The notes under the pieces were generated by a model. That model searched no databases. It was not told where the DNA came from and worked only from the letters and a program-made list of their open reading frames with translations. This document shows positions 1 to 12,981 of a DNA stretch of 64,000 nucleotides, in pieces. This stretch comes from Prorocentrum cordatum (Eukaryota; Sar; Dinophyceae; Prorocentrales; Prorocentraceae). The stretch's first letter is position 1; the number at the start of each line of letters is the position of its first letter. The translations under genes and the position numbers were made by a program. The stretch spans positions 567,501 to 631,500 of the forward strand of contig CAUYUJ010005780.1 of NCBI GenBank assembly GCA_963575745.1. Direction: 5' to 3'.

Positions 1-170
1 AGAAGAGATGAGGAGGAAGGCGAGGAGGAGGGGGAGGGCAGGGAGAGGGATATGAGGAAGAAGAGGATGAGGAGGAGGGGGGAGGTGTGAGGAGTGCGGA
101 GCGAGAATGAGGGAGGAGGGCGGGGAGGGGGGCAAGGCAGAGTGGGGAACGAGGAGTGAGGAGAAAGACT
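1..170. repeat. Purine-rich AGG low-complexity tract
   Basis: Degenerate GGA/AGG triplets run from the window edge to about 170. No coding signal beyond triplet-repeat ORFs. Confidence 0.7.
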
Positions 171-239
171 GAGGAGTCCATCCGCCGCCGCCGTCCTCCG
201 TCCTTCTCCCGCCCCCTACGGAGAACGGCAAACGGCGGA

Positions 240-312
240 CGGACTCCTCACTCCTCCTCCTCCTCCTCCTCCTCCTCCTCCTCCTCCTCCTCCTCCTCCT
301 CCTCCTCCTCCT
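240..312. repeat. (TCC)n microsatellite
   Basis: About 24 near-perfect TCC triplets. It reads as poly-Ser or poly-Leu depending on frame, which produces false ORFs. Sequence 313-620 is unique and shows no recognisable gene. Confidence 0.9.
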
Positions 313-627
313 GTTCACCGTATCAGGAATGGTGTTTTGAACCGGTTCAGGACTGTCAGGGCGCAACGGTTATATTGATTCGATGTGTTGAAGTCCCAGG
401 AATGGCGTTCTGGAACGCCTCAAGATCGTCAAGACGCAACAGTCAGGTTGATTCGTGGCGTTCGAGTCCTGAGAACGGTGTTCTGGCACGCTTCAGAATC
501 TTCAATCGATTGTCTCCCAACGAGGCAGTTCCCTCAGTGGAAATGACCCTTGCATGGGACTGTGAAGAGGGAGCTTGGAGGGAGGGCTTATTCCAACATC
601 GTTGGCGAGTCTTGGGTTTGCACTGGA

Positions 628-800
628 CCTCCTCCTCCTCCTCCTCCTCCTCCTTCTCCTCCTCCTCCTCCTCCTCCTCAGCACTCCTCACTCCGCACCT
701 CTGACTCCTCATTCCTCCTCCTCCTCCTCCTCCTCCCCCCTCCCCGCCGTCCCCCTGTCCTTCCTCCTCCTCGCCTTCGCTCCTCCCTCCTCCTGCATCC
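628..800. repeat. (CCT)n microsatellite cluster
   Basis: Two CCT-rich tracts (628-680 and 712-790) are separated by a short unique spacer. From 830 to 1,400 the DNA is unique and no gene can be supported. Confidence 0.85.
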
Positions 801-1402
801 CCCCCTAACGAAGAGGAGTGAGACGTGAGGAGCAGGAGGAGGAGACAGACAGGCAGACATGCTCATGGGATCACTCGTCAGCTAGGCTTATCGACGACAA
901 TACATACCTCCTAGTTGGGATCCTGAGGGGGCATCCCACTGTGGCTGCCAAAATATAGGAATCTGAGCCGTGCACACACCGTGGAGCGAGGCTCGAAAAT
1001 TCACCTGCCCTCCACCTGGCTCTCAAATGGCGGGCTCGGAAGCATCCACCACCCACGAGTCGGTTCGAGGGACTAGCATCCCCTTCAAATCCCCCTCTCC
1101 TGGTGCAATGCCCCATTCGGGAGCAGATCACCCACCTATGGCATTTGGCACAGAGGGGGGCCCCCTAAGGAGCTGAGAGCGTCGTTGTCTATCGCTAGAG
1201 CCCCGTCCACGCCCACGGAGCGCCTGGCGGGGAAGAATTAAAGGAGGAGGGGGAGGAGGAAGATGAGTGAAAGGGGGGGGCTGAGGGGGAGGGGAGTGGA
1301 ACGAGGAGAGGGGAGACGGTGTAGCAGTGGAGCGGTTTGTTCTTGTTGCGTTTCCAATCCTGGGTGTTTGTGTTGTTGTTGTTTGGTGCTCCCTTGTGTG
1401 TT

Positions 1403-1829
1403 TAGTCCCACCAGCCCTTCGGGCGTGAGTGGTTTAGCGAGCTCTCTCTGTTCTCAACCCCACATCTTCCCCTTCGGGGAGGGGTTTGCCCCTCCCCCTC
1501 CCCCCTCCCCCTGGACCTGGACAGGGAGCCCGGGGTGGGGTCAGGGGGGCCTTTTTCGACTCCTGGGAGGGCCAAACAACGACGACCCTCACGAGGATTC
1601 TGGCCCCGATGGGGGGAGGGAGTTTGGCCCCCCTGCTCGTCTTTGAAGCAGAAATCAATGATTTTACTACGGTTGTGGCCCCATTTTGGCGTCCTGAGGG
1701 GGCCGCGCTCATCTTCCCTCATCGCAAAATCACTGATGTTACGAAAGTTTCGGGCTCAATTTGTTCTTTTCAGGGGGCAGCTCTCCTTTGCGCCTCTGCG
1801 GAAGTCGCAAGAGGCCCCAAGATGGACCC
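1403..1829 (+). repeat. Leader segment of the CCAAGAGG-array family, copy 1
   Basis: This segment begins with a CCACCAGCCCTTCGGGCG motif. A hairpin follows (CTTCCCCTTCGGGGAGGGG, about 1,467-1,485), then a block around CTCACGAGGATTCTGGCCCC (about 1,590-1,609). Related segments in the same orientation lie at about 24,462 and 31,565, each upstream of a CCAAGAGGCC array. Seen by direct comparison; function unknown. Confidence 0.55.
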
Positions 1830-2394
1830 AAGAGGCCCCCAGGATGCTCCCAAGAGGCCTCCCAGAGGCCCCCGAGAGGCCCCCAAGCGGTCCCAAGAGG
1901 CCCCCAAGAGCCTCCCCAGAGGCTCCCCAGAGGCCTCAAGAGGGCCCAAGAGGCCCCCAAGAGGCTCCCCAGAGGCCCCCAAGAGGCCCCCAAGAGGCCC
2001 CAAGAGGCTCCAAGACGCCCCCAAGAGACCCCACGAGGAGCCCGAACGACTCACACCAGGATGAGGGGCCCGAACGACTCACACCACGAAGAGCCCGAAC
2101 GACTGCTACTGCTACTGAAGAGGCCCCCAGGAGGCTCCCAAGAGGCCTCCCAGAGGCCCCCCAGAGGCCCCCAAGCGGTCCCAAGAGACCCCCAAGAGCC
2201 TCCCCAGAGGCTCCCAAGAGGCCTCAAGAGGGCCCAAGAGGCCCCCAAGAGGCTCCCCAGAGGCCCCCAAGAGGCCCCCAAGAGGCCCCAAGAGGCTCCA
2301 AGACGCCCCCAAGAGACCCCACGAGGAGCCCGAACGACTCACACCAGGACGAGGGGCCCGAACGACTCACACCACGAAGAGCCCGAACGACTGC

Positions 2395-2405
<11 letters not shown>
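1830..2405 (+). repeat. 288-bp tandem duplication made of CCAAGAGGCC units
   Basis: Two copies of a 288-bp unit (1830-2117 and 2118-2405) are nearly identical. Each has many degenerate CCCAAGAGGCCCC units. Each then has three copies of a GAACGACTCACACCA motif and ends in GCTACTGCTACTG. Because 288 is a multiple of three, several frames stay open for hundreds of codons. I treat these as repeat ORFs, not genes. Confidence 0.85.
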
Positions 2406-3186
<781 letters not shown>

Positions 3187-3599
3187 ACAACAATATAGAA
3201 CCCGAGGCCGCGCCATCTCGATGCGCACTCCTTCTGGGCTTTCTTGGGGCGTTCTTGAAACCCTCGCACGAGATGTATAAGCCTCCTGGGCCCTCCTGGG
3301 CCTTGGCCGTCTTTGACCGAACCACCCACGTGAAAGCCTGCATGAACGCACGAAACGAACTCCGATAACGAGAAGGAGGGGAACGACGAACGGCGGAACG
3401 ACCGATTCAAATTCTACCAGGGGTCACCTGTGCATAGTGGTTACAGATAGTGTCTCGGATTGCTTAGCACGGCGAATTGCGTTATACTCATTCTTGCACT
3501 CACTTGCGAACATGGAGACGCATGGGGCCCACTAGCAAGGTGACCAGATTTTTCCATTAAAGCGACGTTACAAATGCGCTGGTACAGCGCTCTCACGAC

Positions 3600-4510
3600 T
3601 AACACGCAAAGGGCGGCAACAACGGCTCACACCAGGACGAACGTCCATAACGAGTCACACCACGAGGCGCCCGAACGACTCACACACATGGAAGGCCCCG
3701 CACAACCCCCACCAGGACGAAAAGGCCCGAACGACTCACACCACGATGCGCCCCAACGGCTCACACGCAAGGAGGAGCCCGAACGACTCACACAAGGACG
3801 TGGAGGCCAAACGACTCACACCACAAGGGGCCCGAACGAGTCCCACACAAGGAGGGGCCCGAACGACGCACACCAGGAGAGGAGGCCCGAACGACTCACA
3901 CCACGAGGAGGCGGAACAACTCACGCACAAGAAGGGGCCCGAACAACTCACACCAGGACGAAGGGCCCAGACGACTCACACCACGAGAAGCCCGACCGAC
4001 TCAGAGCACGACGAAACGCCCGAACGACTCACTGCAGGACGATCCCGAACGACTCACACACACGGATAGGCCCGAACGACTCCCCCTAGGCCGAGAAGCC
4101 CAAATTGCTCACGCCACGAAGAGCCCGATGAACTCACACACAATGAAGAGCCCGAAAAACTCTCACCAGGACGACGGGCCTGGACGACGGACACCACGAG
4201 GAACCTGAACGACTCACACACAAGGAAGGGCCCGAGCGACTCACAGCAAGAAGAAGAGCCCGAACGACTCACGCCAGGAAGATCCCAAATGTGTCTCATA
4301 CCACGAAACGCGCCGACGACTCACACACAAGGAGAGGCCCGAACGACTCACATCAGGACGAGGCGCCCGAACTTGTCACACCCCGAGGGGCCCGAACGAC
4401 TCCCACACAAGGAAGGGCCCCAACGACTCACGCCAGGACGAACGGCCCCAAATACGCACAGAAAACTCCAAAACCGTAACAAACAAACGAACGGCCCGAA
4501 CGACTCCTAG
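3600..4510 (+). repeat. 27-30-bp minisatellite, GAACGACTCACACCA type
   Basis: Roughly 30 degenerate tandem units are built on CCCGAACGACTCACACCA followed by CGAGGAG or GGACGAG. The same unit occurs three times in each copy of the 288-bp duplication 1.2 kb upstream, so the two arrays share an origin. Confidence 0.9.
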
Positions 4511-4639
4511 AACACCCCCCAGAACAACACGGGACCCGACCGAAGGAGTGGACCCGCCCTTCAGGCCAAACGTGGGAAATCGTCGGGATCATCGTCGAGG
4601 GAAAGCGAACGCGGCGGCAGCCAAGACGGCCGCCCGGAG

Positions 4640-4692
4640 CGAGAGGCAGGGACGTCGTCGTCGTAGTCGTCGTCGTCGTCGTCGTCGTGAAC
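4640..4692. repeat. (CGT)n microsatellite
   Basis: Short CGT-triplet tract around 4,650-4,690. A similar GTCGTC-rich stretch lies at about 5,705-5,780. Confidence 0.75.
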
Positions 4693-4825
4693 TACTGACT
4701 CTCACACAAAACTTGGGAGAAGACCGCACACGATTCAACATGGCACAACAATCAACACAACATGACATTTCTGAAACGTGCCACTCAAGAATCGCCAACG
4801 GACTGTAGTGTCCATTCTCAGCCGC

Positions 4826-5303
4826 TCAACACTTAGAAACCCTGTGATAACCCTGGAAGATATCTGCAGCTGGACCAACCACAACCTTGTATAGTACTAT
4901 GCCCTGAAAATCGAGGAAGCGTGCGCCACGATGGCAAGCTAGACCGCAAGCCCCTGGATACCCTGAGACAAGTACGCCACAAGCCACTACATAGACTGTG
5001 GCGGGATAGGCCGACACTCATGCTGATAGCCTCGAGCTCTTGAATACCTGCATGCCCCCTCAGCACATTGTACTCCTGCAAGAATTCCGAACCTTCTACC
5101 TGCTGCACTTTTTCTCCGTTTTTCCACAAGACCAGGCGGTGCAATTCAGCCACCACGTTTCGTAACGCTCGACGCGTCAACTGCGCACGAGCGCGGCGCA
5201 CGAAACTTGGAACTTCGACTCTCAGACGTCGACATGGGCCGGATCGACGTCCAAAGGAAAAATGGCGGGCCCCCTCACCCCCTTGGGAAAAGGAGGGGAA
5301 CAA
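4826..5303 (-). pseudogene. Possible hypothetical exon or gene fragment
   Basis: Two overlapping minus-strand frames have protein-like composition without simple repeats. The upstream one (from 5,303) includes the stretch LHRLVLWKNGEKVQQVEG. The downstream one (5,017-4,826) includes ARFLDFQGIVLYKVVVG. They would join only by a frameshift or splice near 5,015. I recognise no family, and no promoter or splice signals can be assigned. It may be an exon of an unknown gene, a decayed copy or chance. From 5,304 to 6,300 no gene is supported. Confidence 0.2.
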
Positions 5304-6309
5304 CGTTCATCTTCTGTGTATGTCTTTCTGTGCCTTCTTAATGTGCGTCTATACGTATTTGATGTCTGAATGCTTCTGTTTTGAATGTACGCGCGTATAT
5401 GTATGGAGGAGATTCAATGCCCTGATGTCGCAATAAGGATGGATCGTGCCGACAAAACCTCGAGAGTGGCGCGTCTCTGAGACATCTCGCGATGACCGCC
5501 GTGCCTGCATGTCACCGAGCGCTAGCAGCAACGACGTCCTGCTGACACGAAGGCGGGGCGAATGGAGAAGGATATGACATGCATCATAACCAAAAGTGGT
5601 AAGCCCGTAGCCGTGATGGACTACGTGCGGCACTTGCGCAACACAAACACCTCGTGCCAAAAGCACAGTAGGCGCGTGCGTTCGGCTCGCACGCCAAATC
5701 ACCATTGACGTCGTGGTCGTCGTCAACGTCGTTGTCTCGACGTCGTCGTCGTCCTGTCGTCCTCGTCGACGTCGTCGTGGTGGGCTGAGCTACGCTCACT
5801 ACCCTCGCGGCGTAGGCCTGCCCGTCACGTTCCAGGCCATGCGAACCGAAGTACATCGCGCCGACCGCACTGTCGAAGCTCAAACTGATGCGAGAATGCC
5901 GACAACCGACATTCTCCGCGATCGCTCCAAGGAGCTCCCATAGCGAGTGCGAATACAAAAACGCACGGGCGCTTCTCCATGCCAGCCGCAAAGATGATGC
6001 TAGTAGGCGGAGACGATTACTGAAGGCGGAGCGCAGCTCACGGCCACCCTGAAATACTGGGAGCCAGAATGGCGACGACAACGACGCTGGTCGGGAAAGA
6101 TCGCTGGACTCGACGACGACCGCCCTCTGTCTTGCCTCCTATATCCTTCCCTCCCTCCTCCTCTTCCGACTCGTCCTGCTTCGGCTCCCCCCACAGGTAG
6201 CTATACAAGGACGGAGAAAGAAATAGGAGCAGAGGATATATGCAAAGGCAGACAGACGCACGCTTGCACCAAACGACTGTCGACATGCTTCGCTGGGATT
6301 CCTGTTCGG

Positions 6310-6340
6310 AGATAGTACTACTACTACTGCTTCTACATCG

Positions 6341-6386
<46 letters not shown>

Positions 6387-6387
6387 T

Positions 6388-6431
<44 letters not shown>

Positions 6432-6675
6432 GTAGTACTGCTACTACAACTCCTACTACTACTACTACGACGACGACTAGTACAACTACTGCTGCTACTA
6501 CTAGTACTACTACTGCTGCTATGATTGCTACTCCTGTTCGTACTACTGCGAGCACTACTACTTCTACGACGACAACTACTTCTACTGGCACTACTACTTC
6601 TACGACGACAACTACTTCTACGACGACAACTACTTCTACGACGACAACTACTCCTACTACTACTACTACTACTAT

Positions 6676-6736
<61 letters not shown>

Positions 6737-6895
6737 CCTACTACTACTACTATTACTACTACTACTACCAATACTAATACTAATACTACTCCTCCTCCTA
6801 CTACTACTACTATTACTACTACTACTACTACTACTACTATTGCTACTACTACTACTACTACTACTACTACTCCTACTACTACTACTTCTACGACT
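6310..6895. repeat. (ACT)n interrupted microsatellite
   Basis: About 590 bp of ACT/TAC triplets broken by TCTACGACGACAACTACT-type variants at 6,560-6,650. Large poly-Thr, poly-Leu and poly-Val ORFs on both strands are by-products. From 6,896 to 7,540 the DNA is unique without a supported gene. Confidence 0.95.
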
Positions 6896-7539
6896 CCACC
6901 TGCGCAAACCCCGATCACCTCGCGCGCGGACGAGGTGCCCCAACGCCTCACCTCACAACAAGGATTGACAAGGAAGCGGGAGGAAGGAGGGACAGGGGAG
7001 ATATACGGAGCCCAGCGGACACCCGCCTGAAAAACACAACTGTCGGCATGCTTCGCGAGAGCTGCTGCTGTGAGATGGGCTGGTGGGGATACGCGAAGCG
7101 TAAAGAATTTTCCACTGCCCACATAGGGGCATCTATGGGTGCTCCACAAAGGGGCTATAGCTGTAACACCCTCATGTAAGGAATGTCTGTGTTGATCCTT
7201 CGCAGAAGGAGTGCAGGGAGGAGGATGGGACTTCGAAGGATGATGAGGATGAGGCGCAGAGGGGAGGATGAGGAGGATGGGGGAGTGGCTCCTCAACCTC
7301 CTCCTCCTGCTCCTCGGACTCATCTTGCACTTGTGGAGGCCACTTGACCCAACAGGTCGATCTGATACTGGATTCCTCAATCCTGGAAAACGGCTCGTCA
7401 TCGACAAAACCTCAGGAACGTAATGTTGGTGGTAATCGGAATGTCAAATACTGCTTGGTTTCATTGTCGTGGAAATTCGCAATCGGACTTCCTCCATTGA
7501 TCAGACGAAGAGAAATACGCATGAGCATCGGATCAAGAA

Positions 7540-7695
7540 CCTGGATCAAAACCGACATCCAAGGGAATATTCCAGAATCAGGACTCAAATCGGTGATCGC
7601 CGCATCGGCTCAGAAGTCTGAACCGGTAAACCAGATCGGAATCGAATCGGAACTCTTTGTTTCGAGCCCGATCGGAGTCGAATCGGCCCCCATGC
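7540..7695 (+). repeat. Degenerate AATCGG hexamer repeat
   Basis: Repeated ATCGGAATCGAATCGG-type words. A related and longer tract lies at 9,855-10,045, so the hexamer family is dispersed. Confidence 0.6.
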
Positions 7696-7929
7696 CCCTC
7701 TCTCCTGCTCACGCTTAGCGTGTGCAGGGGGAGGGGCATGGGGACAGAAGAGGGTAAAGGCAGGGAATGAAGACATCGCGCGAGTGGGGAGAGGGAGGGA
7801 GGGAAGAGCGGTGGAGTATCACTGGCTGGAGCGAGAGCAGGAACGAGAGGCGGGCGGTGATGCAATTGCTTCGCAAGGCTGGAAACTGGCAAATCCGCCA
7901 ACCCTTCGGCGTGTGTTGGACGCTCTTCC

Positions 7930-8105
7930 GTTTGACTCGTCGTCGTCGTCGTGGTCGTCGTCGTCATCGTCGTCGTCGTCCTCGTCGTCTTGCTTGTCGT
8001 CCTCGTCGTGTCGTCGTCTTCGTGCTTGTCGTCGTCGTCGTCGTCGTGCTTTGCATCGTCGTCGTCGTCGTGGTCGTCGTCGGCGTTGTCGTCGACTTCG
8101 TCGTC
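7930..8105. repeat. (CGT)n microsatellite
   Basis: About 175 bp of CGT/GTC triplets with interruptions. Downstream, 8,106-8,324 holds a run of about 16 G near 8,219-8,234 and no gene. Confidence 0.85.
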
Positions 8106-8324
8106 ATCGCCACTAGCCCCAATGAGGAACAAGGAAAAGGAAGGTTGTAAGTGAGTCGATTCCCGTCCCATGTTCTCTTCCCTGCCGGGTGGGGGTGGGG
8201 GTTGGGGGGGAAGTTGTGTGGGGGGGGGGGGGGGCGGTTGGGGGTGATCGTCAGGTGAGGTTGCAGGCGAGGTCCCGCCTTCAGGGTCGGCGGCACCGGC
8301 CGTAAGGCCTTCGCACTAACCATC

Positions 8325-8545
8325 GACTTCCAAAGAGGAACAAAAAACTGCATCAACATAAACTCTTCGAACTCCATGCGGATTCCTTGGATCTGCGCTT
8401 GCTCCCCTCCGTGGCTGGCGCGCGGAGCGCGCCACCGGCGACGCCGTGGGCGCCTCCAGGCGGGTCCATCACAGATCCAAGAAATCCGCGCGGAATTACG
8501 AACATTTATGTTTATGCATGTCCTTTCTTCGATTCTATGAAGCAC
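8325..8545. mobile_element. Foldback (MITE-like) element, family C copy 1
   Basis: Inverted termini of about 60 bp enclose a GC-rich core. The inner arms are GCGGATTCCTTGGATCTG (8,378-8,395) and CAGATCCAAGAAATCCGC (8,472-8,489). Outside them the left flank is the inverted counterpart of the right flank (TTTATGTTTATGCATG), with substitutions. No coding capacity. Three relatives lie at 8.8, 25.75 and 25.97 kb. Confidence 0.7.
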
Positions 8546-8558
8546 CCCGTCAGAGGAC

Positions 8559-8786
8559 ATGTGTGTGGCTATGCTGTGCTACGGCTGGCGCCCTCCCGTG
8601 ACCGCCTTGCTCATGCTGGCGGACGTGGTGGTGGCGGTGGTGGTGCTGGGGCTGGTGCTCGCGGTTGTATTAGGCGTCGGCTTCACCCTCGCAGATGCCG
8701 TTGCATTCGACGTCTGGTTGGCCTCACGGGCAGAAGGAGTTAGCTTGCTGCTATCTAGAGTCTACTGGACGAACAAAACTTTATAA
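8559..8786 (+). other. Weak hydrophobic ORF between two foldback elements
   Basis: A 75-codon frame has a hydrophobic core rich in Val, Leu and Ala (about residues 15-45). It sits between foldback copies 1 and 2, and its 3' end runs into the arm of copy 2. No homology recognised; probably chance coding in GC-rich DNA. Confidence 0.12.
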
Positions 8787-8940
8787 ACACGCGCGTTCAG
8801 AGCTCCGCCCGGATATCGTGGATCGCTGCTGGGCCCCCCCTAGCGGCGCCAGGGAGGGGGGCCAGCGCCGATCCAAGGAATCCGCACGGTGCTCCCAAAG
8901 TGTATGTTCATGCAGTGTTTTGTCATCTTCGAAAGAAGTC
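8764..8940. mobile_element. Foldback element, family C copy 2
   Basis: Inner arms around GGATATCGTGGATCGCTGC (left, about 8,811) and GCGCCGATCCAAGGAATCC (right, to about 8,883) are inverted. Further out, AACAAAACTTTATAAACACG on the left is the inverted counterpart of GTATGTTCATGCAGTGTTTTG on the right. From 8,941 to 9,855 the sequence is unique without a supported gene. Confidence 0.7.
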
Positions 8941-9854
8941 CGACTGCTGTCTTCGCTCCTCAATCGAGGGCCGCCCTCGTCCAAATGAGATAGGAGCACT
9001 CACCTCGGCACAGCGAGCGCACCCTTCCAACTACTCGCTCCGTGCCCCGCATCCTGTCCCCATGATTGCTCTGAAGGCCCTCCCGTCCGAGCATCGTTGA
9101 ACTGTGGCGTGGCCTGGGCCCCACTGGCCGATTTACCCCCCTAAGTGAGGACATAGGCTGTTCACTTCGGGTTTCGAGGGGTACATTCCCAACTGGGGCG
9201 GTGTGATGGTAGTTAGGGCTGAGATACCATGGCTCGATGGGGATGGGGACAGGCTAAACGATACTGACCGCCCTCATGCTTCCACAGTTACGCAATATGA
9301 ATACTCCTCTCCTCGGAACCCCGAAGACGCTGCCCTGGCCTCCTCCGCGAATTGTTTTTTACACACAGGGTGCCGCCGAATTGAGAATTAAAAGGATTGT
9401 GTGTCCTATCTGAACGTGTTCAATCCTCTCAGAATGGCGCTCCCGCTACAACGTTGGCTTTACTTCCCCGTTCTCAGTCGTTCCAAATCATGTGCGCTAT
9501 ACCGTGCTAAAATATACTATGCATCGTGGATTCTCTCAGGGTCATTGACCAGTTCGACATCCGACTGTGCAAATCGAGAGGAGATCTACGCAATGGTCAG
9601 GGACGGGAGGGAGGGGTAGGACGTCAGATATGACGCTTGCGCACCTGGCTTGTCCTTTCCCCTCGGCTGTCCGCCCCCTCCTTGATGCCCACCTCCGCTT
9701 CTCCCTGGCGGCACGCAGAAGGCGGCGAAGCCACACGGCCGGTCATTGGAGGCCTCCCGCCGCTTCAGAGTCATGCGCGCGTTCTTTCTATTGGCCCCCC
9801 TTTCCAAGAAACCCTTCACGTTCTCAGAAAACTGTTCTCCCAGGAGAGCCCGAT

Positions 9855-10045
9855 AAGTCGGATCGGCGATGGAAATGAACCAGATCGGCGGAAATCGGCG
9901 GCCAAGTCGGGAGAAGTCGAATCGGCGGACACCGGCAGGCTAGGAAAGGCCTCCAGTGAGAAACCCAAATCCAAATCGGAATCCGAAATCAAATCGAATG
10001 GGAATCGATCGAAATCGAGTCGAATCGAGTCGGAGCCGAAACGAG
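9855..10045 (+). repeat. Degenerate AATCGG hexamer repeat, second tract
   Basis: Words such as AAATCGGCGG and AATCGAGTCGG recur every 6-12 bp. Confidence 0.6.
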
Positions 10046-10179
10046 CCCTGGCTCCCCACGCCATGCCCCCCATCTTGCACGCCGCAGCTCGCCGTCCTGG
10101 TGCGTGCTGCGTGCAACGCCCGCTCCCGCGCCGAAATTCGGGGATCTTCCGACCCAGGTCAATCTAGACCCCAGTCAAC

Positions 10180-10312
10180 CAAGCCTTGCAAAATCCTGCA
10201 AGATCCTGCACCCAAACCCGGGTCAATGCGAAGGATCCTGCAAGATCCTGCAGGATCCTGCAACCGAACCGGGTAAATGCGACCCTGGCCCTGCAGGATC
10301 CTGCAAGATCGG
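10180..10312 (+). repeat. GATCCTGCAA short tandem repeat
   Basis: About ten copies of ATCCTGCA(A/G)G are clustered with spacers of 0-30 bp. From 10,313 to 11,170 the DNA is unique and no gene is supported. Confidence 0.75.
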
Positions 10313-11169
10313 GGGCTGCGGCTGACTCCCGTTTGCCTTGACCCCCGTTTCTTTAGCCCCGAGAAACTCGACTCGCCTCCCTGCCGGCCGTCCGGTCGCG
10401 GCGCCGCGACGGCCGGTTCCGAATCAGAGCCAATCAAGCGAGGAGTCCGGAGATAAAGGGAGAAACAATCCCAGACATGCTTGCGTTGTGTACAAACAAA
10501 CACGACGGAAGGCTTTTGAACATGTTCGGCCTCTGGGGGACTCTTATTCGGCCCCAGGACCGTAACGAAAACAGCTCGGGATGAAAGACCAGCCCAGGGG
10601 AACGGATTGGGACTAAGGGAGACCCCGTATCGAAAAGAACAAGACATCGCATGTCTTGGATGATGATCTGAATAGCGAGGCCCCGACCAATGGCTGTGAA
10701 AGGGTGGGCCCGTCGGCAAGCCCCACCGATCTGGAGGGCGAACTGGACAGCAACGACGATGAATGATGATTGGCGCTATGGCGGGCACGGGCCACATTCT
10801 GGACAGCGAGGTTCTCGATCACTGCATGGCAACGAAAAAAGCGTGGCATGCGGGGTAACAAGCAGTGGGAACCCTCACCCACGACTCCCTCGGCACTGTC
10901 TCTCCAGAGTGTCCCACCGTCTGCGGGGGGAAACCGCTGTCTAAACAGCTGCCATCCTGGCGCGAGGCACTGGCGCGAGGCACTGAGTGGAGTGCCCTCA
11001 GGTCCTCCAGGGCACCGAATACTGCGTACTGAGCCCTACCTTAGGCGTCAGGAGGACTACGAGCTCGCTTCCCTGGGGCCTCGAAAGGCATCCAAGAGGC
11101 ATCTGACGCGCAATCCAGGCACGGTGGCGGGATGGGACGAGGGCCGCTAAAACGTTCTGAAACAAATCA

Positions 11170-11335
11170 ATATTCACTCCTCCTCCTCCTTCTCCTCAGC
11201 GTCCTGATAGAGCTCCTCCTCCTCCTCCTCCTCCTCCTCCTCCTGCTCGTCGTCCTCCCCCTCGCCCTCCTCTCACCCCTCTTCCCTCCTCCTCCTCCTC
11301 CTCATCCTCCGCCTCGTCAGCCGCCTCCTCTTCCA
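11170..11335. repeat. CTC-rich low-complexity tract
   Basis: CTC/CCT triplets, reading as poly-Leu or poly-Pro. The following 11,340-11,860 has open frames on both strands but no recognisable domain. Confidence 0.75.
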
Positions 11336-11859
11336 TCAAGCCTCCTTGCCCTCTGGAGGCGGACAGGGGTCTGAAGTGGTTGGGGCTCCAGAAAATCGTT
11401 CAGGAGAGGGGATAAAGCCAAAGTCCATCTGCTGCAATTCTTCACCCCGGATCCGTGTTTGACCGTCCCTGGGCCCGAATACGGCCCCCGGAGACCGAAC
11501 AAGGTATGAATCCTTCACCCTTCCCGAGCCCAGTGCCTCGAACCTCGCACGTCCCTCCTGCTCCGCGCTCACCCGCCCCGCTGACGCGCCCCGCCTCGGA
11601 AACCCTGGTTGACCTCGCTGCCGCGATCTCGCTGGCGAGGGTGGTGTCGCCCGGCGTCGACTCCGCGTCCTCGGCTACCGCGGCGTTGGACATCCCGCTG
11701 GCCTCGTGGCGTAGGACGAGCAAACCATTCGACTCAGAAGTCCGCGCGTGCGCAAATGTCTGGCAATGTTCCTCTCTGTGAGTGTCTGAGATGAGCCGGC
11801 TGAGAACAGCTGGGTCTGACTGTAAGTGGGTCTGGGCATGACTGTAAATCCCCTGGCGG

Positions 11860-12344
11860 ACCCCCCTTGGGATGCCCAAGTGCTATGCCTGTTGCATCAC
11901 GGCGTTCATTGACCTCTCAAGAGAAAGGCGCTAGGGGAGGTAAAACCACGTTCCCCTTGAGACTCCACACAATCTGGGCGCGAACGGGAAAGTTTCCTAC
12001 CCTCTGGTGGCCCCCTCTTGGGGTTACATCTGGCCTTGGGGCTCTGAAGGCCAAGCGCGGTGGGTCGGGGTGGGGCGGGGGGGGGAGGGCAAAACCAGCG
12101 GCTCGCTCGAGACATCCCCGCAATCTGGACACGAACAGGCAAGTGCGACACTGGGGTTCTCAAGTCGCGGTGGTCACGGGGAGGGCGGGGGGGGCAAAAC
12201 CAGCGTTTCACTACAAACATCCCTACACTCCAGACGCGACTGAGCAAGTACCACCCCTTGCGGCTTCTCCCACATGCTATGCCTGCTACATCTATCGCGG
12301 TGGCCATGGGGCTCTGAAAGGAAAAAACTGTGGGGGGGCTCACC
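11860..12344. repeat. Degenerate minisatellite interrupted by Copia-1 (left part)
   Basis: At least three units of roughly 110-140 bp share GGCAAAACCAGCG, ACATCC..CAATCTGG and GGTGGCCCCCTCTTGGGG. The same units resume at 22,677-22,860, directly right of the Copia-1 right-hand LTR. The element therefore inserted into this array. Confidence 0.7.
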
Positions 12345-12622
12345 TGTCTCCCCACGATGTCAGCTCAGGATGAGATGCTGCCTCTTTCTCGAGCCCGTCC
12401 GAACAATGTCCCAAGGCCACCAGCAGCTGCCAGCCAGGATATCGGAGGGAAGGTGGGATGGATTGGAAGGTGACTGGGATTGACAGAGAGGTGCTGTGAG
12501 GGATGTGCGGCTTGAGCCAAAATGGGTACGGACGTCGCACCCCTCTCTGTATGTTCAAGCACATAGGCAAACGTCGGAGGACACAACTGCAAATCAATGA
12601 GCTGTAGGCGTTCATTCCCACA
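12345..12622 (-). repeat. Copia-1 3' LTR
   Basis: 278 bp, starting TGTCTCCCC and ending ATTCCCACA on the plus strand. It is the downstream LTR of the minus-strand element. It holds a spliced-leader-like stretch at 12,511-12,531. Confidence 0.92.
12511..12531 (-). promoter_or_regulatory. Spliced-leader-like sequence in the 3' LTR
   Basis: On the minus strand this matches the 22-nt dinoflagellate spliced leader at every base of positions 2-22 except position 7 (G to C). The last 14 bases read CATTTTGGCTCAAG. The base after it is C, not the GT donor of an SL RNA gene, so it is a leader relic. Confidence 0.8.
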
Positions 12623-12981
12623 GTCCCCCGAAACATAGTGGGCTTGAACAGAGGTGCGACATCCATGACCCATTTGGCATTCTTCAAACGATTCATGCTA
12701 GCAGTGCTGGCGCTGGTGGGCGAAAGAAAAACGGCATTTTGGACGCCGTCCTCGTGGCTAGGCAGAGTGGTTGGACTGAGCAGGGGTCCGCACTCCTGCG
12801 TCCGATCACACACGCACTCTGCCCACCTAGTGTTCCCCGCAACAAAAAAAAGAGGCAGTCACCGGCACAACGAGAACACTTGGACAGGAAAGCTGCGCTC
12901 CAAAACTATGCGAAGAGAAACTCTTGCCACACCAGTGCCTTGAAAAGGGAGAAGTGAAAGAGGCGAGACAGAGGGCAGAAA
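12623..12981 (-). other. Copia-1 polypurine tract and 3' untranslated stretch
   Basis: Immediately inside the 3' LTR the minus strand reads TTTCGGGGGAC, a short purine-rich tract in the usual position for plus-strand priming. The rest, up to the pol stop codon at 12,982, shows no ORF of interest. Confidence 0.5.

Noticed and set aside
1681-1700. CCCATTTTGGCG as a spliced-leader relic
   Set aside because: The match stops before CTCAAG and there is no gene or LTR next to it.
6038-7407. Long poly-Ser and poly-Val minus-strand ORFs
   Set aside because: These arise from the ACT/TAC triplet tract; no non-repetitive conserved sequence.
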